Assembly: GCA_039969355.1 (NCBI GenBank)
Contig: JBDVOA010000006.1
Span: forward strand, 211,615 to 275,614
Length of the DNA: 64,000 nt
Direction of reading: 5' to 3'
Source: JL08 sp039969355
Lineage (GTDB): Bacteria; Pseudomonadota; Alphaproteobacteria; Rhodobacterales; Rhodobacteraceae
The first letter of the stretch is position 1. Each line of letters begins with the position of its first letter. The notes under the pieces are model-generated. The model searched no databases. It worked only from the letters and a program-made list of their open reading frames with translations, and was not told the DNA's origin. A program made the position numbers and the translations under genes. Positions 45,121 through 54,298 of the stretch are shown here, in pieces.

Positions 45121-46698
45121 ATGAAAAAAATATGCCACAAGATGATGATGAGCTGCGTCCGCGTTGGTGCCGGAGCGCTCTTCGCTGGAGCTGCACTGGC
45201 CGCTGGATCAGCTTTTGCGCAAGAGACTGACAAACCAAATATCTTGGTAATCTGGGGCGACGACATTGGTCAGTTCAATGTGAGCGCGTACAACAACGGA
45301 ATGATGGGATACCGAACGCCCAACATCGACCGGTTGGCAGCAGAGGGTGCGTTGTTCACGGACTGGTATGGCCAGCAAAGTTGTACCGCCGGTCGAGCCG
45401 CCTTTATCACCGGGCAATCACCGATGCGCACGGGATTAACTAAAGTTGGGCTGCCGGGCGCACCGGAAGGCATGAAGATCGAAGATCCAACAATTGCGGG
45501 CCTTCTAAAGCCACTTGGGTATATGACCGCACAATTTGGCAAGAACCATTTAGGCGATCGGGATGAAATGCTACCGACAAACAATGGCTTTGATGAATTT
45601 TTTGGTAATCTTTACCACCTCAATGCTGAGGAAGAGCCTGAAAACATCGACTATCCAAAGGATGATGAGTTCCGGGCGAATTTTGGTCCGCGTGGCGTGA
45701 TCAAATCGTCAGCTGATGGGTCTATCGAGGATACCGGGCCACTCAGCAAGAAACGCATGGAGACAGTAGACGAAGAAGTAACCGCTGCTGCGCTTGATTT
45801 CATGGACAGGGCCCATGAACAGGGGAAGCCATTCTTTTTGTGGTGGAATTCGACACGGATGCACATTTTTACGCATCTAAAACCTGAATCGGTCGGCGTG
45901 ACCGGGCAGGGAATCTATGCTGACGGTATGGTTGAACACGACGGCATGGTGGGTCAGTTGCTGGATAAGGTTGACGAACTAGGCATCGCTGACAACACCA
46001 TCGTGATGTATTCAACCGATAATGGCGCTGAAACATTCACCTGGCCAGATGGCGGAACGACCATGTTCAAGGGTGAAAAAAATACCCAGTGGGAAGGTGG
46101 CTTTCGCGTTCCAACCGTCATTCGCTGGCCAGGAACAATCGAGCCGGGAACAGTGATCAACGAGATTGGTGCTCATGAGGACATGTTGCCGACTTTGCTG
46201 GCTGCAGCGGGATCGCCTGATATCAAACAACAGCTTTTGCAGGGGGGCGTTGAGGCCATTGGGCGTGAGTATAAAGTGCATCTTGATGGATATGATCTAA
46301 CGTCTGCGCTCAAGGGCGAGGCCGATTGGCCGCGCGAAGAATTCTTCTATTGGACGGATGACGGGTCGGTTGCGGCATTGCGCTATAACGACTGGAAGGT
46401 TACGTTCCTGCGGCAAAATGCCGAAGGGATGAGAGTCTGGACGACGCCATTTGAAGTTTTGCGGGCTCCATCGATTACCAATTTGCGGATGGATCCTTTC
46501 GAGCGAGCCGAGGCCGAAGATGCGATGGGGTATCAGCGTTGGTGGATTGAGCATATGTTTGTGATCGCCCCCGCCGGCGCCTACGTAGCCAACTGGCTGA
46601 AAAGTTTTGCAGAATTTCCGCCACGACAAAAACCGGGTAGCTTCAATCTTGATCGGGTGATGGAATCAGTAATGGCCGGATCTCAGGGAAATCAGTAG
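45121..46698 (+). CDS. Exported sulfatase
   Basis: A 525-residue arylsulfatase-type enzyme. Residues 1-33 are a signal peptide ending AFA, so it is exported. The metal-binding start is NILVIWGDDIG (about 40-50) and the formylglycine site is Cys88 in CTAGRAAFITGQ, of the C-x-A-x-R kind that needs oxidation by a formylglycine-generating enzyme not found in this window. Later motifs include FGKNHLGD and STDNGAE. It removes sulfate from an unknown ester and is divergent from a sensor kinase. I place the start at 45121 before the charged MKK stretch. A hairpin terminator follows. Confidence 0.9.
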   Translation: MKKICHKMMMSCVRVGAGALFAGAALAAGSAFAQETDKPNILVIWGDDIGQFNVSAYNNGMMGYRTPNIDRLAAEGALFTDWYGQQSCTAGRAAFITGQSPMRTGLTKVGLPGAPEGMKIEDPTIAGLLKPLGYMTAQFGKNHLGDRDEMLPTNNGFDEFFGNLYHLNAEEEPENIDYPKDDEFRANFGPRGVIKSSADGSIEDTGPLSKKRMETVDEEVTAAALDFMDRAHEQGKPFFLWWNSTRMHIFTHLKPESVGVTGQGIYADGMVEHDGMVGQLLDKVDELGIADNTIVMYSTDNGAETFTWPDGGTTMFKGEKNTQWEGGFRVPTVIRWPGTIEPGTVINEIGAHEDMLPTLLAAAGSPDIKQQLLQGGVEAIGREYKVHLDGYDLTSALKGEADWPREEFFYWTDDGSVAALRYNDWKVTFLRQNAEGMRVWTTPFEVLRAPSITNLRMDPFERAEAEDAMGYQRWWIEHMFVIAPAGAYVANWLKSFAEFPPRQKPGSFNLDRVMESVMAGSQGNQ

Positions 46699-46726
46699 AA
46701 ACTCTCTGAGAAAGTTTGAGAGATTT

Positions 46727-46761
46727 AGAAAGGCGGGTTTGCAGAGCAAACTCGCCTTTCT
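46727..46761 (+). terminator. Hairpin terminator after the sulfatase gene
   Basis: A 16-bp stem, AGAAAGGCGGGTTTGC with GCAAACTCGCCTTTCT and a three-base loop, with a single G-T wobble. It is followed by CTTAATATTTT, a weak T-rich tail. It separates the sulfatase from the octaheme cytochrome transcript. Confidence 0.78.
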
Positions 46762-46862
46762 CTTAATATTTTCCAACCGCGCTAGTTTGTTCTGGTACCT
46801 ATTCATAGCGAGCCCTAACAATGGGCCAAATGGTTGTTTGGTCTGAATGAAAGGCGCTGATA

Positions 46863-48830
46863 TTGACTTTTATTGCTAAATGCACCGAACTCTTGCGAAC
46901 GGCTTTGGCGGTGCTGTTGGTCGCGTCCCCGATTTTGGCTCAGGAGCAGGCCGCCCCAACCTATATTGGGTCAGAAGCTTGTGCGGATTGTCATACAGAC
47001 GCGGCCGAAAGCTGGAGCGGGTCGGACCACGCCCTTGCCTGGACGCCGCCAACGCCCGCGAATATTGTCGCGGATTTTGATGAGACTGAATTCACTCATG
47101 ATGGCATGCTGGCCCGTTTCCGTGTCGAGGATGGGCGCCACTTCGTAACAGTGACCGAGAATGACGGCATAACTACCGATTATCCGGTACATTCTGTTGC
47201 GGGCATCCGGCCGCTGCAGCAATACATATTGGAAACCGAACCTGGTCAATTGCAAAGCTTTGATGTCGTTTGGGACACAGAACGCAAAACTTGGTTTCAT
47301 CTTTACCCGGATCAGAGTTTGCCACCAGATGACGGATTGCACTGGAGCGGCCCCTACAAAAACTGGAACGCACGCTGCGCTGAGTGTCATGCGACAGGGT
47401 TTGAAAAAAACTATGACGCTCAGGGCCGCAGATACTCCTCTACTCAGGCCGAGATGGGCGTTGGATGTGAATCTTGTCATGGGCCCGGCCAAGCCCATCT
47501 TGCGTGGACAAAGGATCAGGACATTTCGCAATGGGACGGGTTTGTCGGCCCAATTGGTCTAACGATGGCTTTCGATGATGTAGAAACCAGCATGCAGCAA
47601 TGTGCTGGTTGCCATTCGCGTCGCGAGGCGCAGGGACAGGGCAATCCGCTTCCCGGCACGCCGTATCACGATGCCTACAATCTGGCGCAGCTTCGGCCCG
47701 GGCTTTACCATGCAGATGGCCAGATTCTGGACGAAGTCTACGTCTACGGATCGTTTCTGCAGTCGAAGATGTATGCGAACGGTGTTGGCTGTATGAACTG
47801 CCATAATGCCCACTCAACGGCACTAAAGGTCGAAGGTAATGCGGTATGCACCCAATGCCATTCCGAAGCCGGTAACGCAGAATTCGACGCTCTTAAGCCC
47901 GCACTTTATGACAGCCCCGAGCATCATTTTCACCAGGAGGGATCAGACGGGGCCCAATGCAAGAACTGCCATATGATCGAACAGGTCTATATGGGTGTCG
48001 ATGGTCGTCGCGATCATAGTTTTCGGATCCCTCGGCCTGATCTGGGAGTTGAAATCGGTACCCCGGATGCTTGTACGGAGTGCCATCAGGATCAGACGCA
48101 GGATTGGGCGGCGGCGCAGATCGAGAACTGGTACCCAGACTCCCAAAACCGGGGGCCGCATTATGGGCAGACATTAGCATGGGGCCAGTCTAACCCGATC
48201 GCCGCAGCGGTTGCGCTGTCAGATTTGGCGCTGGACGCAGGGCAGCCCGGCATAGTACGCGCCACTGCATTGTGGCTGTTGGAAGAGTCGGGTGATCCGG
48301 AAATCGCCGAAAGGCTTGCGTCCTTACTTTCGGACACGGACCCGGTAATTCGAACTGCGGCGATCGGGTTGCAACGTCTTGCTCCAGACCAGGAACGCGT
48401 CCTCCGGTTGGTCGATGTGCTCGCGGACCCAATCAAGACTGTGCGCATCATCGCAGCGCGCCAATTGGTCGATGCACCAATTGCCCGATTGCCTAAGAAA
48501 ATATCGGCAAATCTGCGTGATGCCACTGTGGAGTGGAGACAGTCGTTGGCCAATCGGTTTGATTTTCCGGAGACGCATCTGCAACTTGGTGGGATCGCGC
48601 TGGCCATGCGCAATCCGCCTGCGGCGACCACTGCATTCAGCGAGGTCGTGCGACTTGATCCGCAACGCGTTGATGCATGGGTCATGCTTGTGCGCATCGC
48701 CGCCGCGACAGAAGGAGTTGAAGCGACACGCGCAGTGTTGGCCGATGCGCTAGAGATCAACCCTGACGATCCAAGATTGCAGGGCTTTGCAGAGGAACTT
48801 CGCAGTTTGTCCGATGACGACAATCCGTGA
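46863..48830 (+). CDS. Octaheme c-type cytochrome with HEAT/TPR-like tail
   Basis: A 655-residue protein exported by a signal peptide (residues 1-26, ending ILA). Eight CXXCH heme sites are visible, starting at residues 40, 172, 202, 247, 310, 329, 366 and 404. After about 440 there are no hemes; HEAT-like repeats (ALWLLEESGDPEIAERLAS, AAIGLQRLAPD) and a TPR-like end (AFSEVVRLDPQRVDAWVML) follow. It starts at TTG. It is likely a periplasmic electron carrier or redox enzyme whose tail binds a partner. The substrate is not known; the family relates to cytochrome c554/hydroxylamine oxidoreductase-type multiheme proteins only in a general way. Confidence 0.88.
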   Translation: MTFIAKCTELLRTALAVLLVASPILAQEQAAPTYIGSEACADCHTDAAESWSGSDHALAWTPPTPANIVADFDETEFTHDGMLARFRVEDGRHFVTVTENDGITTDYPVHSVAGIRPLQQYILETEPGQLQSFDVVWDTERKTWFHLYPDQSLPPDDGLHWSGPYKNWNARCAECHATGFEKNYDAQGRRYSSTQAEMGVGCESCHGPGQAHLAWTKDQDISQWDGFVGPIGLTMAFDDVETSMQQCAGCHSRREAQGQGNPLPGTPYHDAYNLAQLRPGLYHADGQILDEVYVYGSFLQSKMYANGVGCMNCHNAHSTALKVEGNAVCTQCHSEAGNAEFDALKPALYDSPEHHFHQEGSDGAQCKNCHMIEQVYMGVDGRRDHSFRIPRPDLGVEIGTPDACTECHQDQTQDWAAAQIENWYPDSQNRGPHYGQTLAWGQSNPIAAAVALSDLALDAGQPGIVRATALWLLEESGDPEIAERLASLLSDTDPVIRTAAIGLQRLAPDQERVLRLVDVLADPIKTVRIIAARQLVDAPIARLPKKISANLRDATVEWRQSLANRFDFPETHLQLGGIALAMRNPPAATTAFSEVVRLDPQRVDAWVMLVRIAAATEGVEATRAVLADALEINPDDPRLQGFAEELRSLSDDDNP

Positions 48831-48840
48831 AGGTCGGTCG

Positions 48841-49824
48841 TCAGGCCACCGACAGAACAATCTTACCAATGTGGCTGCCGCCCTCCATGCGTGTGTGGGC
48901 CTGCGCAGCTTCGGCCAGATCAAATTCGCTGTCCATGACAGGGCCGATCTGACCCGCTTCCAGCAACGGCCAAACCGCTTCTCGCAGGTCCGATGCGATT
49001 CGGGCTTTGGCCAAGGTGCTTTGCGGGCGCAGGGTGCTGCCAGTGACCGTCAATCGGCGCATCATGATCTGGGCAAAATTCAATTCGATCTTAGGGCCTT
49101 GCAAAAACGCTATCTGCACTAGGCGCCCCTCATCAGCCAGGGCATTGATGTTCCGAGGCAGGTACGCACCACCGACCATATCCAGAATCAGGTTGGCGCC
49201 ACCTTCGGTCTTTAAAATTTCGACAAAATCACTGTCCCGATAGTTGATGGCACGTTCTGCCCCCAAAGAAAGGCAGACTTTGCATTTTTCTTCAGAGCCG
49301 GCCGTTGTAAATACTCGCGCGCCAAACGCGGAAGCCAACTGTATCGCGGTTGTTCCGATACCAGATGATCCACCGTGCACCAGAAATCGTTCTCCTGCCG
49401 TTAACTGACCCCGCCCGAACACATTTGAAAACACGGTGAAGTAGGTTTCTGGCAGGCATGAGGCTTGCTTGAAATCCATTCCCTTTGGGATCGGCAAACA
49501 ATGAGCTGCGGGGGTTGTTGTGTATTCGGCATAGCCGCCACCCGGAAGCAAGGCGCAAACTTCATCCCCGAGCTTCCAATCTGATACTCCTGGGCCGATA
49601 CCGGCGACGACACCCGACGCCTCCAGACCGGGCAGGTCGCTCGCGGTCGGGGGCGGTGCGTATGCGCCCGCCCGCTGCAAAGCATCCGGGCGGTTGACTC
49701 CTGCAAATGCAACTTGAATCAATACTTCATTGTAACCGGGTTCCGGCACCGGACGGCTAGTCATCTGTAACACTTCAGGTCCGCCTGGTTTGGTGATCTC
49801 TATGGCGCGCATGGTTCGTTTCAA
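48841..49824 (-). CDS. NAD(P)H quinone oxidoreductase, zinc-type alcohol dehydrogenase-like
   Basis: A 327-residue medium-chain reductase of the PIG3/quinone oxidoreductase type. Typical blocks are FAGVNRPDALQRAGAYAPPP (about 41-60), PGLEASGVVAGIG, the nucleotide-binding VHGGSSGIGTTAIQLA (about 147-162) and ILDMVGGAYLPRN. The structural zinc cysteines are absent, as in quinone oxidoreductases. Translation may begin at MRAIEITKPGG, four codons in. It is convergent with the cytochrome gene. Confidence 0.87.
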   Translation of the reverse strand: MKRTMRAIEITKPGGPEVLQMTSRPVPEPGYNEVLIQVAFAGVNRPDALQRAGAYAPPPTASDLPGLEASGVVAGIGPGVSDWKLGDEVCALLPGGGYAEYTTTPAAHCLPIPKGMDFKQASCLPETYFTVFSNVFGRGQLTAGERFLVHGGSSGIGTTAIQLASAFGARVFTTAGSEEKCKVCLSLGAERAINYRDSDFVEILKTEGGANLILDMVGGAYLPRNINALADEGRLVQIAFLQGPKIELNFAQIMMRRLTVTGSTLRPQSTLAKARIASDLREAVWPLLEAGQIGPVMDSEFDLAEAAQAHTRMEGGSHIGKIVLSVA

Positions 49825-49907
49825 CAGGGCTGACTCCTAGATGTTGCGGTTTACGTTGATCGGTGAGGCAGTTTTGAGAGCAGCAACACACCTTCCAAAA
49901 TTGATTC

Positions 49908-50609
49908 TCAGGTACGTGGCCGACTCCATCGACCGGGCAGGTCCTCATAGGGAGTTTTGGACGGCGCCTTAACTCTGCTCAACGCCCAAAGCGGCCCAGC
50001 GAGGGCACGTTTGAATAAAGGGTTCTCGTTCACCTCAGCCTTGAATTTCTCAAATTGCATTACGTTCTCAATGCGGCGGTCCAGAAACTCCCATGTCGCC
50101 TGATGATCGATTGAGTCGTCGCCCAGCCAATAGAGCGCCGTCGAACTATAGACTGCGCTCAAGGTGGCGCGCTTCGTATACCAGTTCACGTCGTCTGAAG
50201 TGTCTCCCAGTGCTTCCCAGATTTTGTCGGACGTTCTCCAGATCACCTTTGCCCCTTCTGCAGCGTGATACGGCAAAGCAAACAAGGTAGCCCCGCGCCG
50301 CACGATTTCTTTGTCATCGACGGCTTGCAGGCGATATCGTATGGCGGCGGCCACTTTTTCCCGGAATTTCAAACCGCTCATATCAGTTGCTTTGATCCGC
50401 TCAAGCATGGCCCTGTCGCCTGCCTCATGGAAGGCGATCGCCAGATCAACCGCCCCTCTCGGACAGGTAGTACGGGCAAGCGATGGATCGAGGTCGCTGT
50501 CCGCGATGGCCGCCCTGAAGGTGGAATCGGTCCAACCGTCAAATGGGACGTGTGGCAACGCAGCATTTAGCAAGATCGCAATGGGGTCTTCGGTAGATGG
50601 GGTAGACAT
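49908..50609 (-). CDS. coq9: COQ9 family ubiquinone biosynthesis protein
   Basis: About 233 residues of the COQ9 family, a TetR-like helical fold that binds lipids and helps the Coq7 hydroxylation step in ubiquinone synthesis. The blocks ILLNAALPHVPFDGWTDSTF, RGAVDLAIAFHEAGDRAM, WYTKRATLSAVYSSTALYWLGDDS and ATWEFLDRRIENVMQFEKFK are characteristic. The start at 50609 follows AGGAGA; the frame to 50645 is not supported. It is divergent from rpsU, a neighbourhood common in Rhodobacteraceae. Confidence 0.9.
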   Translation of the reverse strand: MSTPSTEDPIAILLNAALPHVPFDGWTDSTFRAAIADSDLDPSLARTTCPRGAVDLAIAFHEAGDRAMLERIKATDMSGLKFREKVAAAIRYRLQAVDDKEIVRRGATLFALPYHAAEGAKVIWRTSDKIWEALGDTSDDVNWYTKRATLSAVYSSTALYWLGDDSIDHQATWEFLDRRIENVMQFEKFKAEVNENPLFKRALAGPLWALSRVKAPSKTPYEDLPGRWSRPRT

Positions 50610-50719
50610 GTTCGTCTCCTGCTGTATCCGGTTGATACTAGACAACGTTGGGGTGCTTTGCTATACGGCCAATTCCTGCAAATCATTGCAACTCATACTA
50701 GAAAGGTGGTGAAAACCAC

Positions 50720-50926
50720 ATGCAGGTTAGTGTTCGTGACAACAATGTCGATCAGGCCCTTCGGGCTCTGAAGAAAAAACTCCAGCGCGAAGGTGTGTTT
50801 CGCGAAATGAAGCTTAAGCAGCATTTCGAGAAACCGTCCGAGAAGAAAGCGCGGGAGAAGGCAGAAGCGATCCGCCGTGCTCGTAAACTGGCACGTAAAA
50901 AAATCCAGCGCGAAGGAATGATGTAA
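50720..50926 (+). CDS. rpsU: 30S ribosomal protein S21
   Basis: A basic 68-residue protein, MQVSVRDNNVDQALRALKKK at the start and an Arg/Lys-rich tail, diagnostic for bS21. It takes part in initiation on the small subunit. AAAGGTGG precedes the start codon. Confidence 0.96.
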   Translation: MQVSVRDNNVDQALRALKKKLQREGVFREMKLKQHFEKPSEKKAREKAEAIRRARKLARKKIQREGMM

Positions 50927-50957
50927 ATCATCCCCGCCGCGTTCCAAGAATAGATTG

Positions 50958-50995
50958 AACCCCATGTGTCCCTGGATATGTGGGGTTTTGTCTTT
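50958..50995 (+). terminator. Probable terminator after rpsU
   Basis: AACCCCA and TGGGGTT form a seven-bp stem around a longer loop, followed by TTGTCTTTT. It lies 32 bases past the rpsU stop. Confidence 0.6.
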
Positions 50996-51150
50996 TGTGG
51001 CTGAACCTTTTGGGGGACGAATTGCCGTCTAGCGCAGTCTTCGGCCACTGAACGCAGCATAGCATGGGGAATTGGCAGCGTGCAGGTATGTTAAAGTCGA
51101 TTGGCGGCAGTTAAGCTGAACAAAAGCGCAGGTGAGGGAACATAATAGCG

Positions 51151-52302
51151 ATGTCAGACAGACTATTGATGGTGGGCGCGGGATTGTCAGGCGCGGTGAT
51201 TGGCCGCGCACTGGCAGATGCCGGCCATGACGTCACAATCGTTGACTCGCGGGCACACGTCGCCGGCAATTGCCACACTGAACGTGACCAGGAAACAGGC
51301 GTGATGGTACATGTTTATGGCCCCCATATCTTTCATACCAACGACACCGAAGTCTGGGACTATGTGAACAAATTCGGTACGTTCCTACCATACAAGAACC
51401 GGGTGAAGGCAACCAGCCGCGGTCAGGTGTTTTCGCTGCCGGTCAACCTGCACACAATAAACCAGTTCTTTAGTCAAACCCTGCGCCCTGACGAGGCGCG
51501 GGCTTTCATCGAATCGCAAGCAGATCTGACGATCAAAGATCCAAAAACGTTTGAGGAACAAGCGCTGAGATTTGTCGGTCCTGATCTTTATGAGGCATTT
51601 TTCAAGGGGTATACCCAAAAACAATGGGGTTGTTCTCCGACAGAGTTACCTGCGTCGATCCTGAAACGCCTGCCAGTCCGATTTAACTATGATGACAACT
51701 ACTTTTTCCATGATTTTCAGGGTATGCCGAAAGACGGATATACGTCGATTGTCGAGAAAATTCTTGATCATCCCGGTATCACCGTTCGATTGGAAACGAC
51801 CTTCGCGCGAGATGCGGCGGCTGAATATGACCACGTTTTTTTTTCAGGCCCGTTGGATGGGTATTTCGACTACGAATTTGGTCGCTTGGGGTATCGGACG
51901 TTGGATTTTGAACGGTTTACCTACGAAGGTGACTATCAGGGGTGCGCCGTGATGAACTACGGAGAAGTTGATGTGCCCTACACGCGGATCACCGAACACA
52001 AACACTTTTCGCCTTGGGAAAGTCATGATGCGTCAGTGTGCTATCGGGAGTTCTCTCGACTGTGCGAAGAAGGTGATATTCCGTATTACCCGATCAGAAT
52101 GGTCGAAGAAAAAGCGCTTTTGACCGACTATGTTACAAGGGCACAGCAGGAAACCGCGATCACTTTTGTTGGGCGGTTGGGCACCTACCGCTATCTCGAC
52201 ATGGATGTAACAATACGTGAAGCTCTGGATACAGCGCGCGCGTTTCTTGATGCCCGCAAGGACGATACTGCAGTGCCAGTTTTCGCCTACCCGCCGCTCT
52301 GA
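51151..52302 (+). CDS. glf: UDP-galactopyranose mutase
   Basis: A 383-residue flavoprotein. MVGAGLSGAVIGRALADAGHDVTIVDSR (7-34) is the FAD-binding Rossmann start, and GPHIFHTNDTEVWDYVNKF and YTQKQWGCSPTELPAS are strong Glf signatures. It interconverts UDP-galactopyranose and UDP-galactofuranose, giving Galf for surface polysaccharide. It sits at the start of the glycan region. The relevant galactofuranosyltransferase is not identified but could be among the genes that follow. Confidence 0.95.
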   Translation: MSDRLLMVGAGLSGAVIGRALADAGHDVTIVDSRAHVAGNCHTERDQETGVMVHVYGPHIFHTNDTEVWDYVNKFGTFLPYKNRVKATSRGQVFSLPVNLHTINQFFSQTLRPDEARAFIESQADLTIKDPKTFEEQALRFVGPDLYEAFFKGYTQKQWGCSPTELPASILKRLPVRFNYDDNYFFHDFQGMPKDGYTSIVEKILDHPGITVRLETTFARDAAAEYDHVFFSGPLDGYFDYEFGRLGYRTLDFERFTYEGDYQGCAVMNYGEVDVPYTRITEHKHFSPWESHDASVCYREFSRLCEEGDIPYYPIRMVEEKALLTDYVTRAQQETAITFVGRLGTYRYLDMDVTIREALDTARAFLDARKDDTAVPVFAYPPL

Positions 52303-52356
52303 CTACGGACGTTTTGACATTCATAAAAGTTAAGTGTCTTGAAGATTCAAAGGTTG

Positions 52357-54159
52357 TTAGTCTCCAAAGCTTTGTTTTTGGGACTTAAACAGCTTCGCAT
52401 AGAGGCCATCGGCGGCCATAAGCGAAGCATGGTCGCCAGTCTCGATGACGCCACCCGACTCCAGAACAAAGATTTGATCCGCTGAAATGACGGACGACAA
52501 ACGATGCGCTACGGTAACGGTAGTTTTGTTCTTGCACAGCCGGGCCAGTGCAATCGTCACTTTTTCCTCTGTGCGATGGTCCAGCGCCGATGTGGCTTCG
52601 TCTAGCAATATGATCGGGGCGTCCCGCAAAAAAGCTCGCGCAATAGCAATGCGCTGTTTTTGTCCACCGGACAATTGCGAACCTTTAGGGCCGACGTCTG
52701 CATGCTGGCGCGCGAGCATCAGTTCTTTTATTTCTGCGGCTTCTGCAGCGGCCCATACTTCCTCATCGGTCGCATCAGGGCGGACATAAAGAATATTGTC
52801 GTAAATCGACTTATTAAAGACGACAATATCCTGGGCAACGACGGAGAAAGAGTGCCTGAGGACGCCTATTTTGATGTCCGAAACAGTCGTGCCGCCAATT
52901 GTAATAGATCCGCTGACAGGATCATACAACCTGCCCAAAAGGCTCAAGATCGTCGTTTTTCCCGAGCCGGTTGGGCCGACTATGGCATTTACCTTACCCC
53001 CTCTTAAAGTCAGGTTTAAGCCTTCAAAGAGCGGCTGATCATCTGAATACCGAAAAGTCAGGTCGCGCAATTCAATGTCACCAAGCCGATCGAAATGATC
53101 AAGCGCTCCCGGTTTTTCGACGATCGAAGCGACCAAGCGAAAAACACTTCGAATACTGCGCAACTGAACCATGCTTGCCTGCAGGGAAACCAAGTACGTC
53201 GAAAACCTGCGCCCCGGATCAAAGACCAATACAAGCCCTAGAAGGAAGGTGATGATGCCAGCGCCATCGATATCATAGTCGGGGCTCAAAACCATATAGC
53301 CCCCGCCGCCAATGACCATAACATATGCGATGCCTGCTGCGACGTCCACAAAGGGCGACATCAACGCCTTGGCGGCTTGTAATTTGATCTGCAGATTTCT
53401 TATGTTGTGTGTACTCTCTCCCAACCGAGTTTCTTCGACGGGCTCTTGCCCAGAAATCTTGACCGTGCGCATTCCATTCACCATCTCTTCGACGCCATCC
53501 ATATAGGCTCCTAGTGCGTTTTCCGACGTGCGCTGGATACTCTTGATCTTGGCTGAAATGCGCCGGATCAATAGGATAATGACTGGTATGACAATTGCGG
53601 TCGCAGAGAATAAGATCGGCTCTTTGTAAATGAGATAGGTGGATAGGATAAGGACCGTTAAGATGTCGCGCAGCGCATTCACCGTTTGCTGCCCGACAAA
53701 ACCACTTAGAGCTTGCGACTGTTGGACTAGTCGAAGGATAACATTGCCTGGAGACGTGCGCTCAAAATAAGCAAGATCAAGCGTCAGGTAGTGCGCGATC
53801 ATATCGGTGCGCATTTCTTCCACCGCATTGCTTGCTACCCAGACTGAAATCCGGGGGCCCGCGTAAGATGTCACAGCGCGAACGAGGAAAACGCCAAAAA
53901 CTGTTGCGCAAACCCCCGCTAGTTCTTTTGCCGACCCGTTTTCGAATACTACGCGAAGGCCATCTTCAGTCAGGCGCAGGAATTGTTGATAAACCAGACC
54001 CTGTATGGCAATGATTCCAAACACGAGCAAAAGCCACGGCGTCTTGGATTTCAGGTAATTGCGCCAGAACCAGCCGATCGCTTCCAGTTCTTCTTCCGAA
54101 AAAAACTTGGCCCACTTTCTAGGTTTTGGATCTGGCTCATGCATGATTGTTACTTTCAC
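52357..54159 (-). CDS. ABC exporter with fused membrane and ATPase domains
   Basis: A 600-residue half-transporter of the MsbA type. Six membrane helices occupy about residues 35-320, and the ATPase has Walker A GPTGSGKTT (about 392), signature LSGGQKQRIAIARAFLRDAP (about 495) and Walker B IILLDEATSALD. There is no C39 peptidase domain. Such proteins flip lipids or lipid-linked glycans; the surrounding glycosyltransferases suggest a glycolipid or glycan precursor. A start at MHEPDPKPRK, five codons in, is possible. Confidence 0.88.
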   Translation of the reverse strand: MKVTIMHEPDPKPRKWAKFFSEEELEAIGWFWRNYLKSKTPWLLLVFGIIAIQGLVYQQFLRLTEDGLRVVFENGSAKELAGVCATVFGVFLVRAVTSYAGPRISVWVASNAVEEMRTDMIAHYLTLDLAYFERTSPGNVILRLVQQSQALSGFVGQQTVNALRDILTVLILSTYLIYKEPILFSATAIVIPVIILLIRRISAKIKSIQRTSENALGAYMDGVEEMVNGMRTVKISGQEPVEETRLGESTHNIRNLQIKLQAAKALMSPFVDVAAGIAYVMVIGGGGYMVLSPDYDIDGAGIITFLLGLVLVFDPGRRFSTYLVSLQASMVQLRSIRSVFRLVASIVEKPGALDHFDRLGDIELRDLTFRYSDDQPLFEGLNLTLRGGKVNAIVGPTGSGKTTILSLLGRLYDPVSGSITIGGTTVSDIKIGVLRHSFSVVAQDIVVFNKSIYDNILYVRPDATDEEVWAAAEAAEIKELMLARQHADVGPKGSQLSGGQKQRIAIARAFLRDAPIILLDEATSALDHRTEEKVTIALARLCKNKTTVTVAHRLSSVISADQIFVLESGGVIETGDHASLMAADGLYAKLFKSQKQSFGD

Positions 54160-54298
54160 GTATTTAAGGGCTGCTCGAAAGTTGCAGGCGCATCGTTAAT
54201 TATTACAAAAAGCTGATGGTTCCAGAGGATCGATTTTACACGCGCAAGTCTATCTGGGTCACAAACCGTCAGCAAGCGTCTGGCGCGGCCTTAATTGG

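Noticed and set aside
52357..54159. ABC exporter as transporter of the RiPP product
   Set aside because: It lacks the C39 peptidase domain and lies 16 kb away within glycosyltransferase genes; an MsbA-like glycan role fits better.
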